Shown piece by piece: positions 26,054-34,069 of a stretch of 63,598 nucleotides of DNA. The notes under the pieces were generated by a model. The model was not told the DNA's origin. It searched no databases and was given only the letters and a program-made list of their open reading frames with translations. How positions within the stretch are numbered: the first letter of the stretch is position 1; every line of letters begins with the position of its first letter. The position numbers were made by a program, and so were the translations under genes. Source of the DNA: Candidatus Latescibacterota bacterium (GTDB taxonomy: Bacteria; Latescibacterota; UBA2968; UBA8231); the NCBI GenBank assembly GCA_022819745.1, contig JAJEGS010000046.1, positions 1-63,598 on the forward strand. The letters run 5' to 3'.

Positions 26054-28491
26054 ACATGATGCGAATTTTCAAAGAGCTATACTTTGCTAGAACAGAGGAC
26101 GAAATTGATAAAGTCATCAATGCTCGTCCAGAGATTTTCAAGCAAGAAAATTGGTATCCTCTCGGAGGCAATGAAAATAATTTCGGCATCATAGAAAATC
26201 AGCAGTCAAATCCCATTGCCGCATTGATAGAGAAGATTACGAATTCGATTGACGCCGTTTTAATGAGAAGATGCTTGGAAGCAGATATCGATCCCAAATC
26301 TGAAGAAGCACCTAAGTCAATGGAAGAAGCAAAAGCTAAATTTTTTAAAAATTACACGAATTGGGACCTATCAGATTCTAGGAAAAAGCAGTCAGAAAGC
26401 ATTCAAATTATAGCCGATGGACCAAGGGGAAACACATCACTGATCATTTATGACGATGGCGAAGGACAACATCCTAAAAATATTGAAGACACTTTCCTGT
26501 CGTTATTGCGTGGCAATAAGAACGAAATTCACTTTGTGCAAGGTAAATACAATATGGGGGGAAGTGGTGCAGTTGTGTTCTGTGGTAAAAAGCGGTACCA
26601 GTTAATCGGCTCTAAAAGATATGACGACGCAGGTAAGTTCGGTTTCACGCTAATTAGAGAACATCCTCTAGACAGAGAAGAAAAAAAAGTCAAAAAGAAT
26701 ACATGGTACGAGTACCTGAAGGTCGATGGAGAAATTCCGGCTTTTCATGCCAAGCAACAGGATTTGGGTTTATATAACAGAAAATTCACGACAGGTACGA
26801 TTATCAAACTTTATTCCTATGATCTGCCAGCGGGAAGCCTTTCCGTTATTTCTCGAGATTTGAATCAGAGCATCAACGAATATCTGTTTGAACCTATTTT
26901 GCCCATTATTACGGTAGATAAAAAAGAACGGTACCCAAAAGATCGTAACTTGGAAAGAGATTTGTATGGGTTGAAACGTCGCTTGGAACGAGAGGACAAC
27001 CGATATGTACAAGAGTATTTTTCAGAAAATTTTAAGCATTCGCTTTTTGGTAGAATGAAGGTAACATATTATGTTTTTAAAGCCAAGATTGACGACTTTT
27101 CTGCAGCGGAGAGTAGAGGATCGATTCAACGAGAATTCTTCAAAAACAATATGTCAGTCCTATTTTCAATAAATGGTCAGGTACACGGCCACTATACCTC
27201 CGAATTCATTACACGCTCTCTAAAAATGAGCTTGCTTAAAAACCATCTTTTGATCCATGTTGATTGTACAGATATGGATTTATCATTCCGTAAAGAGTTG
27301 TTTATGGCTTCGAGAGATCGCTTAAAAGATGGCGAAGAAACTAGGGCTTTAAGAGGATTTTTAAGGGAAAAACTCGGTAGCAAACAAGGAAGACTCGCTG
27401 AGATCGAGAAACAGCGCAAAAATGCTATCTCAGTAGAAGGTGGTGATACGACCGAATTACTCAAGTCGTTAGCTAATAATCTCCCGATGAATCCTGAATT
27501 GATGCAGTTGTTGGGTCAGACATTTAAACTAAATCAGGGAAACGGCAAGGAGAAAAAGCAGACAAAACAAAACAAAAAACCTTATAAAGAGCCGTTCAGT
27601 CCTAAACGGTTTCCCTCATATTTAAAACTCAGAACAAAAAATGATGGTCTTAAACCTATTGCACAGATTCCCCTTGGTGGAGATAAAGCCATTTACTTTG
27701 AGACCGATGTTGAAGACCATTACTTTGATCGGGTCGAAGAACCCGGCAGTATGCGGATCGCGCTGCTCGGTTTTAGAAGCAATAATAGCGAAGGCGGAAA
27801 TAAATCGGGTAGTGTTGAGGAGATTGAGGATGTCTTTAATGTAAATATAAGCAGCCCACATGACGGTACGATCAAGGTAAATTTTAATCCTACCCAAAAA
27901 GTGGACGTGGACGATGCGATCCGAATAAAGGCTACCCTCAAGGGGGCAGGCGAAAATTTTGACGAGATCTTCTGGGTCAAGGTCAGCGACCGTGAAGGCT
28001 CTCAACAACCGAGCAAGAAAGAACAACTGTCGCAAAAGCCCGATTTAGGCTTACCACAGTACATATTAGCTTACGAGAATCAACAAGATCAAAAAAATAC
28101 CATCACCTGGGAAAAATTAGAAGATCATAGTGTGTCAATGGAACATTCCACCATAATGCACCCTATGGTAGGGGACGAAAAATTAGAGCGAATCTATATC
28201 AATATGGACAGCACCGTATTGAAGAATTTTAAATCTAAAACTCGAAATCCAAATGAGGAGCAGTTAAATCTGGCGGACCAAAAATATATTACCTCCGTGT
28301 ATCTCCACACGCTCTTTCTCTATACCGTCACGAAAAATCGAAAATATAAAATTATGAAGGAAAGAGAGAACGGGGACCCCGAGATTGATGTTGACCTAAA
28401 CGATTATATTAAGGACTTGTTTGAAAGCCATTACGCAGAATTTATCTTGAACTTCGGTTCAGATAGCCTCATGCAATTGCTGGAAGATTAA
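26050..28491 (+). CDS. GHKL-fold (HATPase) protein 2, putative defence effector
   Basis: 813 residues. It carries its own Bergerat fold: N-box LIEKITNSIDAVL (Glu61, Asn65, Asp68), G1 box DDGEGQ (135-140) and a lid GKYNMGGSGAVVF (165-177), arranged as in MORC/Hsp90-like ATPases. A lysine-rich linker (KKQTKQNKKPYKEP) follows near residue 500 and separates a carboxyl-terminal region with beta-strand pattern. No nuclease motif is evident by eye. ATGA overlap with the preceding gene implies equimolar, coupled translation and perhaps a heteromeric complex. The gene is intact; an insertion sequence begins 14 bp after its stop. Confidence 0.7.
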   Translation: MNMMRIFKELYFARTEDEIDKVINARPEIFKQENWYPLGGNENNFGIIENQQSNPIAALIEKITNSIDAVLMRRCLEADIDPKSEEAPKSMEEAKAKFFKNYTNWDLSDSRKKQSESIQIIADGPRGNTSLIIYDDGEGQHPKNIEDTFLSLLRGNKNEIHFVQGKYNMGGSGAVVFCGKKRYQLIGSKRYDDAGKFGFTLIREHPLDREEKKVKKNTWYEYLKVDGEIPAFHAKQQDLGLYNRKFTTGTIIKLYSYDLPAGSLSVISRDLNQSINEYLFEPILPIITVDKKERYPKDRNLERDLYGLKRRLEREDNRYVQEYFSENFKHSLFGRMKVTYYVFKAKIDDFSAAESRGSIQREFFKNNMSVLFSINGQVHGHYTSEFITRSLKMSLLKNHLLIHVDCTDMDLSFRKELFMASRDRLKDGEETRALRGFLREKLGSKQGRLAEIEKQRKNAISVEGGDTTELLKSLANNLPMNPELMQLLGQTFKLNQGNGKEKKQTKQNKKPYKEPFSPKRFPSYLKLRTKNDGLKPIAQIPLGGDKAIYFETDVEDHYFDRVEEPGSMRIALLGFRSNNSEGGNKSGSVEEIEDVFNVNISSPHDGTIKVNFNPTQKVDVDDAIRIKATLKGAGENFDEIFWVKVSDREGSQQPSKKEQLSQKPDLGLPQYILAYENQQDQKNTITWEKLEDHSVSMEHSTIMHPMVGDEKLERIYINMDSTVLKNFKSKTRNPNEEQLNLADQKYITSVYLHTLFLYTVTKNRKYKIMKERENGDPEIDVDLNDYIKDLFESHYAEFILNFGSDSLMQLLED

Positions 28492-28505
28492 CCCTATGTA
28501 AATAG

Positions 28506-28523
28506 CCTAAGTACACGACAGTA
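28506..28523 (+). repeat. IS left terminal inverted repeat
   Basis: 18-bp end, identical in inverted orientation to 29660-29677 and in direct orientation to 12350-12367. The transposase stop codon (TAG) lies within it, so the last transposase codons are encoded by the terminal repeat. Confidence 0.92.
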
Positions 28524-29574
28524 AAATCTGTATGGCCTCTCGACTTTCTTTAGCTCGGTGTTCTGGATTGGCGATGAGTTGCTGTAATCGATCTAAGCCC
28601 AGCCGAAATAGGCTGATGGCTCGTCGGCCATGCTTTTTGTTGACAATGGGCTTGCGCCGATGCCCTTGCAGTCCAATGAGCAGACACCATAGGAGTCCTA
28701 CCGCGAGTAGACCGATTAAAAGATGCAGTCTTGGGGGCTTTGTCAATCGGGTTTCTTCCAAGTGGAAGCCTTTGGATTTGAGAAACCCAAACGCGGTTTC
28801 TATAGACCAGCGATGCCCATAGGCGATGACGATGTTGTCGAGATCGGATCGATTGGTCACCAGTAACAGTGGCTCGCCTTTGTGCGGGCGATGGGCGACG
28901 AGATTCAAGCGCAGCGATTGGTAGAGCGTGACATTGTAAAACGTGCAGGTCGTCCCTCGTTTCCAATAGCGGGTCATCGACGCTAGATAGCGCAGTTGCC
29001 CATCGTCGAGGGTAACCCAGCCGTTGCAGCGAATACGGATAACAAAAGAAACGTCGCGTTGCCGCAGCAGAAAACGAAACCAGTCTTTGCCCATGAATTC
29101 TCGGTCGGCTAATAGACAACAGGTCGAGCCTTTTAAATAGGCAAGGGCCTGTCGCATCACTTGTTTGCGTTCGCGCGTATGGGAGTTGCCGGGTCGTTGC
29201 AGCGACAAGGACATCAACGGGATGGATACGCCTTGAAACACCAGCCCTAAGCAGAGCAGATTCAGATCGGTCTGCCCCAACTGCCAGTGCGTCCGATCCA
29301 AAACTAACAGCAGCGGTTGCCCGGCAACGACCAGTTTGTCTATGATGAGTCGGGTAAAAATACTCGGGCAGAGGCCGCTGCTGAAAAATCGTTGCAACCG
29401 ACGATACTGGCTGTCGATTTTCGTCAGACCCGGTAACCCACAGGCCAGCTTGCGTAGGTTGACCAAGCGGGTTTGGATCAAGGTAGGAAGCAGTTTGCAT
29501 AGCAGGTCGATACGGTGACGAGACAGGCCCAGCTTGGCTTGCTCCAAGGCGCGCTTGAATGTATGTATTAACAC
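28507..29574 (-). CDS. IS4-family-like DDE transposase
   Basis: 355 residues. The catalytic triad is visible: Asp93 in LVLDRTHWQLG, Asp157 in LLADREFMG and Glu259 in the YGHRWSIETAFGFLKSKG segment, which fits the Y-R-E-K signature of IS4-type enzymes (Tyr252, Arg255, Glu259, Lys266). An amino-terminal helical region and a carboxyl-terminal basic tail complete the usual length. No frameshift or stop interrupts it, so the element should be autonomous. The 5' leader can form a hairpin that may limit its translation. Confidence 0.92.
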   Translation of the reverse strand: MLIHTFKRALEQAKLGLSRHRIDLLCKLLPTLIQTRLVNLRKLACGLPGLTKIDSQYRRLQRFFSSGLCPSIFTRLIIDKLVVAGQPLLLVLDRTHWQLGQTDLNLLCLGLVFQGVSIPLMSLSLQRPGNSHTRERKQVMRQALAYLKGSTCCLLADREFMGKDWFRFLLRQRDVSFVIRIRCNGWVTLDDGQLRYLASMTRYWKRGTTCTFYNVTLYQSLRLNLVAHRPHKGEPLLLVTNRSDLDNIVIAYGHRWSIETAFGFLKSKGFHLEETRLTKPPRLHLLIGLLAVGLLWCLLIGLQGHRRKPIVNKKHGRRAISLFRLGLDRLQQLIANPEHRAKESREAIQILLSCT

Positions 29575-29583
29575 GGTGCAGCT

Positions 29584-29640
29584 CCGGAGATGAGAGTTTT
29601 ATTTGCTTGCTTGGCAGCGTCAAATAAAACGCAACTCCGG
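29584..29640 (-). promoter_or_regulatory. Hairpin in transposase 5' leader
   Basis: Upstream of the transposase start, CCGGAGATGAGAGTTTTATTTG faces CAAATAAAACGCAACTCCGG across a short loop. This imperfect stem of about 20 bp at the sub-terminal IS end could reduce transposase translation from read-through transcripts, as known for IS10 and IS50. The role is inferred. Confidence 0.5.
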
Positions 29641-29659
29641 ACTGCACTACAACTTACAC

Positions 29660-29677
29660 TACTGTCGTGTACTTAGG
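29660..29677 (-). repeat. IS right terminal inverted repeat
   Basis: Perfect 18-bp complement of 28506-28523, followed directly by the second copy of the TAAATAG target duplication. Confidence 0.92.
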
Positions 29678-29703
29678 TAAATAGCTAAGGGTACCCTAGC
29701 GGC

Positions 29704-30107
29704 ATGAAAATCATGTTCGATAACCCGAAAGAACTCCTCGATAAAGTTCGCCTAGGCGAGATCATGTTCCTCGAATTCAAGGAGGTGTGTTTTGCTGGTG
29801 TGAAGGCCAGAGGCCCTAACCGGGATTCGCTCGCCGGTGGACTCGACGCCTTTGCAAATAGCCACGGAGGAGTGTTCGTCTTTGGGGTTGAAGACAAAAC
29901 CCACGAGGTCGTCGGCATTCCTACGGACTGCCTTGATGTGGTGGTGGATTTCGTCCGGGAGGTGTGCATAGGCTCCATTGACCCGCCTATTGATGGCATT
30001 AATTGTGGTTGTCCACAATCACTGAGGACGAGTTAGCCGTTGTCAAGGTAGAGGTTTCGCAGCTAAAGATGCACACCTTCTTCCCTCTTCGACATTGCCC
30101 GAATTGA
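29704..30107 (+). pseudogene. Frameshifted, truncated AlbA_2 (Schlafen-type) domain gene
   Basis: The first ~98 residues match the AlbA_2 putative DNA-binding/ATP-associated domain: ELLDKVRLGEIMFLEFKEV, then DSLAGGLDAFANSHGGVFVFGVEDKTHEVVGIP and IDPPIDGI. The frame then leaves the family and stops at about 30036. A neighbouring frame resumes with EDELAVVKVEVSQ, as expected for the next strand, showing a single-base indel around 30000-30010. That frame ends at 30107, far short of the 350-500 residues usual for such proteins. It is a relic at the right edge of the defence island. Confidence 0.72.
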
Positions 30108-30164
30108 CGATCTCCCGGCCCTACGGCTCAGCGACTGAATTTTAACAGAAGGAGAGGCATCACC

Positions 30165-30983
30165 TTGACTACTTTTGACTTCCACGGCAAAAAGGCCGTG
30201 GCGACTGGCGCTGGCGGTGCCATTGGCGGCGAAATCGCCCGCGGCCTCGCCCAAGCGGGCGCTGAGGTAGCGATCTGGGACATTTCTCCAGAGGCGGCCC
30301 GCGCCAAAGCCGACGAGATCAACCAAGACTTTCCCGACAAGGTCCTCCCCGTCGAGTGCAATGTCGTCAACAAAGACAGCGTCGAGGCCGCGCTCGCCGA
30401 AACCATCGAGCACTTTGGCACCATCGACTTTCTGCTCAACGGTGCCGGCGGCAGCCACAAGGACACCACCACTTCCCCGGAACTCGAATTCTTTGATATT
30501 GATCCAGAAGCGGTCAGGATGGTAATGGACCTCAACTACCTAAGCGCTGTCCTGCCCTCGCAGGCAGTGGGTCGCGTCTTCGCCGCTAAAGGCGATGGGG
30601 CGGTCGTCAATATCACCTCCATCGGCGGAGGGCTGCCGCTGTCGCGGGCCTTGGCGTATTCCAACGGCAAGGCTGCCGCCGACAGTTTCACCCGCTGGCT
30701 AGCCGTGCACATGGCCACGACCTACGCACCCAAAATCCGCGTCAATGCCGTGGCCCCGGGCTTTATGATCACTGCGCAAAACCGCTTCCTGCTCCTCGAC
30801 GAAGCAAGCGGCGAGCTGACTGATCGCGGCCAGACCATTCTCAAAAACGTCCCCATGACCCGCTTTGGCGACCCGCACGAAGTAGTAGGCGCGGCCCTGT
30901 GGCTCTTTTCGGACGCAGCCACGTTTGTCACCGGTGCCATCGTGCCCATCGATGGCGGCTTTTCCGCGTTTTGCGGCGTATAA
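30165..30983 (+). CDS. Short-chain dehydrogenase/reductase (fructuronate/mannonate-reductase-like)
   Basis: 272-residue SDR. Cofactor motif [19 protein letters not shown] is near residue 16, NGAG near 94, catalytic Ser in ITSIGGG near 150, and Tyr/Lys as YSNGK near 165. The long insert after NGAGGSHKD is typical of the D-mannonate/fructuronate reductase subgroup. It begins at TTG, eight bases after AAGGAGAG. The next gene, formate-tetrahydrofolate ligase, starts 14 bp downstream, so the two are cotranscribed although their pathways are not obviously linked. Confidence 0.87.
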   Translation: MTTFDFHGKKAVATGAGGAIGGEIARGLAQAGAEVAIWDISPEAARAKADEINQDFPDKVLPVECNVVNKDSVEAALAETIEHFGTIDFLLNGAGGSHKDTTTSPELEFFDIDPEAVRMVMDLNYLSAVLPSQAVGRVFAAKGDGAVVNITSIGGGLPLSRALAYSNGKAAADSFTRWLAVHMATTYAPKIRVNAVAPGFMITAQNRFLLLDEASGELTDRGQTILKNVPMTRFGDPHEVVGAALWLFSDAATFVTGAIVPIDGGFSAFCGV

Positions 30984-30997
30984 ATCAGGAGTTCTCT

Positions 30998-32671
30998 TTG
31001 CTACCCGATATCGAAATCGCCCGCCAGACCTCACTCCGCCCCATCGACGACGTGGCCGCCCAACTCGGGATCGGCTCCGAACACCTCGAACACTACGGTC
31101 GCGTCAAGGCCAAAATTTCGCAGGAGTTCTGCCAGCAGTTCGAAGACGCACCTACTACCGGCAAGCTGGTCCTCGTCTCGGCCATCAACCCGACTCCGGC
31201 GGGCGAGGGCAAAACCACCACTACCATCGGCTTAGGCGACGCGCTCAACCGCCTTGGCAAGCGCGCCACTGTCTGCCTGCGCGAGCCTTCGCTGGGGCCT
31301 TGCTTCGGCATGAAGGGGGGCGGCGCGGGCGGCGGCTATGCTCAGGTGGCACCGATGGAGGACATCAACCTGCACTTCACTGGCGACATCCACGCGGTCT
31401 CCGCGGCCCACAACCTGCTCGCCGCGGCCCTCGACAACTACATCCACCACGGCAATGTGCGCCGCATTGATCACCGCCGCATCGTCTGGAACCGCGTCCT
31501 CGACATAAACGACCGGGCACTACGCGATATTGTCATTGGGCTAGGGGGGACCGCCAACTCCTTTCCGCGCCAATCGGGATTCGACATTGCCGTCGCCTCG
31601 GAGGTCATGGCCATCCTCTGCCTGTCCGAATCGCGAGCTGAACTCAAAGAGCGGCTCGGTCGGATCGTCGTCGCCCAGACCCGCTCCCGCGAGACCGTTC
31701 GCGCTGCGGACCTAGCCGTCCACGGTGCCATGGCGGTGCTGCTCAAGGACGCCTGCCAGCCCAACTTGGTGCAGACCCTAGAGGGCAACCCAGCGTTAGT
31801 TCACGGCGGCCCTTTTGCCAATATCGCCCACGGCTGCAACTCCATCGCCGCCACCCGCTTGAGTACGCGCCTGTCTGAATACACCATCACCGAGGCTGGC
31901 TTTGGCGCGGACTTGGGCGCGGAGAAATTCGCCAACATCAAGTGCCGCCAGAGCGGTCTAGCCCCGGACCTCGTGGTGTTGGTGGCCACGGTGCGCGCGC
32001 TCAAATTTCACGGCGGTGCCTCGCTCAAAAGCATCGCCAAACCCAATGTCGAAGCGGTTGAACGAGGGGTCGAAAACCTCAAAAAGCACATCGAAAACAT
32101 CCGCCTCTTCGGCTTGCCCGTCGTCGTCGCGGTCAATGCCTTTGCCACGGACACTGACGACGAGATCCAGTGCATCCGCGACAAGTGCGCGCACCTCGGC
32201 GTTGAAATCGTCCCCGCGCATCACCACGCCCTCGGCGGCGCAGGAGCCGAAGACCTCGCCCGCACCGTGGTGCAGGTGGCCGAAAACACGCAGAGCGACT
32301 TCCGGCTGCTCTATCCCGACGACATGCGGCTTTGGGACAAGGTCCGCACCGTCGCCCAAGCGATCTACGGCGCCGACGACATCATGGGAGACAAGCTGCT
32401 GCGGCGCAAATTCAGGCGGCTGGAGGACGAAGGCTACGGCCACCTGCCCGTCTGCATAGCCAAGACCCAGTACTCGCTCTCGACCGATCCCGGGCTCAAG
32501 GGGCGGCCGCGCGGCTTTGACGTGCCGATCCGCGACGTCAAGGTCTCGGCTGGGGCTGGCTTTGTGGTGGTGCTGACGGGCGACATTATGACGATGCCCG
32601 GCTTGCCAAAGAAACCCTCGGCCGAGTCGATTGACCTAGACGACGCAGGACAGATCAAGGGATTGTTCTGA
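30998..32671 (+). CDS. fhs: Formate-tetrahydrofolate ligase
   Basis: ATP-dependent synthesis of 10-formyltetrahydrofolate from formate and tetrahydrofolate, feeding one-carbon metabolism in the cytoplasm. From the TTG start at 30998, with CAGGAG six bases before it, the protein is 557-558 residues, the standard length. The frame extends upstream only by overlapping the SDR gene. Visible are the nucleotide loop [16 protein letters not shown] (65-80), the glycine-rich [15 protein letters not shown] and the folate-site region ALKFHGG. A 5-formyl-THF cyclo-ligase gene lies at 43.8 kb. Confidence 0.95.
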   Translation: MLPDIEIARQTSLRPIDDVAAQLGIGSEHLEHYGRVKAKISQEFCQQFEDAPTTGKLVLVSAINPTPAGEGKTTTTIGLGDALNRLGKRATVCLREPSLGPCFGMKGGGAGGGYAQVAPMEDINLHFTGDIHAVSAAHNLLAAALDNYIHHGNVRRIDHRRIVWNRVLDINDRALRDIVIGLGGTANSFPRQSGFDIAVASEVMAILCLSESRAELKERLGRIVVAQTRSRETVRAADLAVHGAMAVLLKDACQPNLVQTLEGNPALVHGGPFANIAHGCNSIAATRLSTRLSEYTITEAGFGADLGAEKFANIKCRQSGLAPDLVVLVATVRALKFHGGASLKSIAKPNVEAVERGVENLKKHIENIRLFGLPVVVAVNAFATDTDDEIQCIRDKCAHLGVEIVPAHHHALGGAGAEDLARTVVQVAENTQSDFRLLYPDDMRLWDKVRTVAQAIYGADDIMGDKLLRRKFRRLEDEGYGHLPVCIAKTQYSLSTDPGLKGRPRGFDVPIRDVKVSAGAGFVVVLTGDIMTMPGLPKKPSAESIDLDDAGQIKGLF

Positions 32672-32699
32672 GCCCGCAAACTATACAGGACGACGCACC

Positions 32700-34064
32700 A
32701 TGTCATTATCAAAGCGCCTAGAATCGTGCTCGCTCGAACGCATTACCAAGATGAAAGATGTGGTAGTGCAGGAGATCGATAGAATTGACCATCAGCTAGT
32801 CGAGCAAGAAAAAGAACTCGACGAAATGATCGAAAAGGTCGAAACGGTTAGTCTGAGCAAACGGCACGGCCAATACGAATTGAGTCTGGATAAAGCGGAA
32901 GCGCAGATCGCTAGGTTGAACGACGAAAAAGAGAAATTGCAGGACAAGGTCAGGATCATTGAGCAGGCGCGGCAAAAGAAACATCTGATGGATGAGCAGG
33001 CCAGAGTACTGGGCAGCGTCGCGCGGGTGCGAGCCAAAGACCTGATCATCTTTTTTCTCATTCTTTTTCTGATCACAATTTTGGCCATCGACTTCCTTGG
33101 CGTAGGAGCTACAGGTAGTGGTGCCATTGCAAAAGCCGAAGTAGTAGAAGGCAGAATACATCGAATAAACGTTTTGAACGGGGGACACGGGTATGAGCGG
33201 GTGAACATTCACATAGTGGATGCGGTTGGATCTGGTGCTCTTGTTTCTGGCCAGGTAGTTGAGGGCAAACTAACACAAGCGGACGTCATCCACCTCGGCG
33301 AAAACTACGAAAATCCCGTTGTGGAAATAGAACCCCATTTTTCCGTTGGCACGTTGTGGATATTCTGGATCATAGACGTGATCTGCTGCACCCTTTTCAT
33401 GGCCAACTTCTTTTTTGAGCACCGGCTTGCCGCTTCCAAAAAGTGGTATTGGAAAAACAACTGGATAGACTTCATAACGTCCATTCCGCTGCCCCCGGTA
33501 CAGGTCATCGCCGCGTCCGGCGACATGGGTATCGTTCGCTTGGGGCGTCTGCTCAGAGCCGTGCGAATTTTAAGGGCGCTGCGATTATTTCGCATCGCGC
33601 TGTTTTTCTGGCGGGGCATGGATCACTTGAGCACCACGTTGGACGTGCGGCTGCTCAAGCGGTCTTTGCTGTACGGCTTGTTATCGCTCGTGTTTGGGGC
33701 CTTCATTTTCATGGGCTTGGAGCGCATGGAGTCTGGTTCGGGATTCTGGGCGAGTCTTTGGTGGAGCTTTACGACGCTGGTCACCGGCGGGTACGCCGAC
33801 ATCCACAATCCCGAGACGGCTTCGGGCAAAATTCTCACCGTTTTTCTGGTGATTACGGGTATGGTGCTGGTGGGTGTCTTTACGGCGACGCTGACGAGTA
33901 TCCTCGTAAGCGATGAGGAATCCTTGAAGGTCGAGGAGCTAGAAGAGCAAGTCGGGATCGTGACGAAAATTCAAGAAGACGTAAAAGACGTGAACGAGCG
34001 GCTAGACCGGCTGGAAGGAACCATCCGCGAAATCCGGGACGCCGTAAAGACGCAGGAGAATTAG
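32700..34064 (+). CDS. Voltage-gated-type cation channel with S1-S2 extracellular repeat insert
   Basis: 454 residues: an amino-terminal coiled coil (about 1-105); S1 (115-135); two tandem 38-40-residue segments with the pattern GSGA....V..G.I..I.V.NGG.GYE (136-172, 176-212) in the extracellular loop; then S2 (218-238) and S3. A positively charged S4, RLGRLLRAVRILRALRLFRI, spans 280-299. S5, a pore helix with filter-region TTLVTGGYADI (358-368) and S6 follow, and a second coiled coil closes the protein (about 408-454). The filter departs from canonical TVGYG, so ion selectivity is open. The gene stands between fhs and a convergent decarboxylase. Confidence 0.8.
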   Translation: MSLSKRLESCSLERITKMKDVVVQEIDRIDHQLVEQEKELDEMIEKVETVSLSKRHGQYELSLDKAEAQIARLNDEKEKLQDKVRIIEQARQKKHLMDEQARVLGSVARVRAKDLIIFFLILFLITILAIDFLGVGATGSGAIAKAEVVEGRIHRINVLNGGHGYERVNIHIVDAVGSGALVSGQVVEGKLTQADVIHLGENYENPVVEIEPHFSVGTLWIFWIIDVICCTLFMANFFFEHRLAASKKWYWKNNWIDFITSIPLPPVQVIAASGDMGIVRLGRLLRAVRILRALRLFRIALFFWRGMDHLSTTLDVRLLKRSLLYGLLSLVFGAFIFMGLERMESGSGFWASLWWSFTTLVTGGYADIHNPETASGKILTVFLVITGMVLVGVFTATLTSILVSDEESLKVEELEEQVGIVTKIQEDVKDVNERLDRLEGTIREIRDAVKTQEN

Positions 34065-34069
34065 CGGCT

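Larger units (their letters stand above)
28506..29677 (-). mobile_element. Complete IS4-family-like insertion sequence, 1172 bp
   Basis: Bounded by a perfect 18-bp inverted repeat (CCTAAGTACACGACAGTA at 28506-28523, complement at 29660-29677). It is flanked by an exact 7-bp direct repeat TAAATAG (28499-28505 and 29678-29684), which shows a recent, intact insertion between the second GHKL gene and the AlbA_2 remnant. One transposase gene fills the element on the minus strand. Confidence 0.92.

Noticed and set aside
28550..29647. Second long frame across the insertion sequence
   Set aside because: It overlaps the transposase gene in another frame, has no DDE pattern of its own and no start signal; it is a shadow of the transposase.
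30899..30997. Longer start for formate-tetrahydrofolate ligase
   Set aside because: These codons overlap the end of the SDR gene and are arginine/histidine-rich with no family similarity; the TTG at 30998 has a proper ribosome site and gives the standard length.
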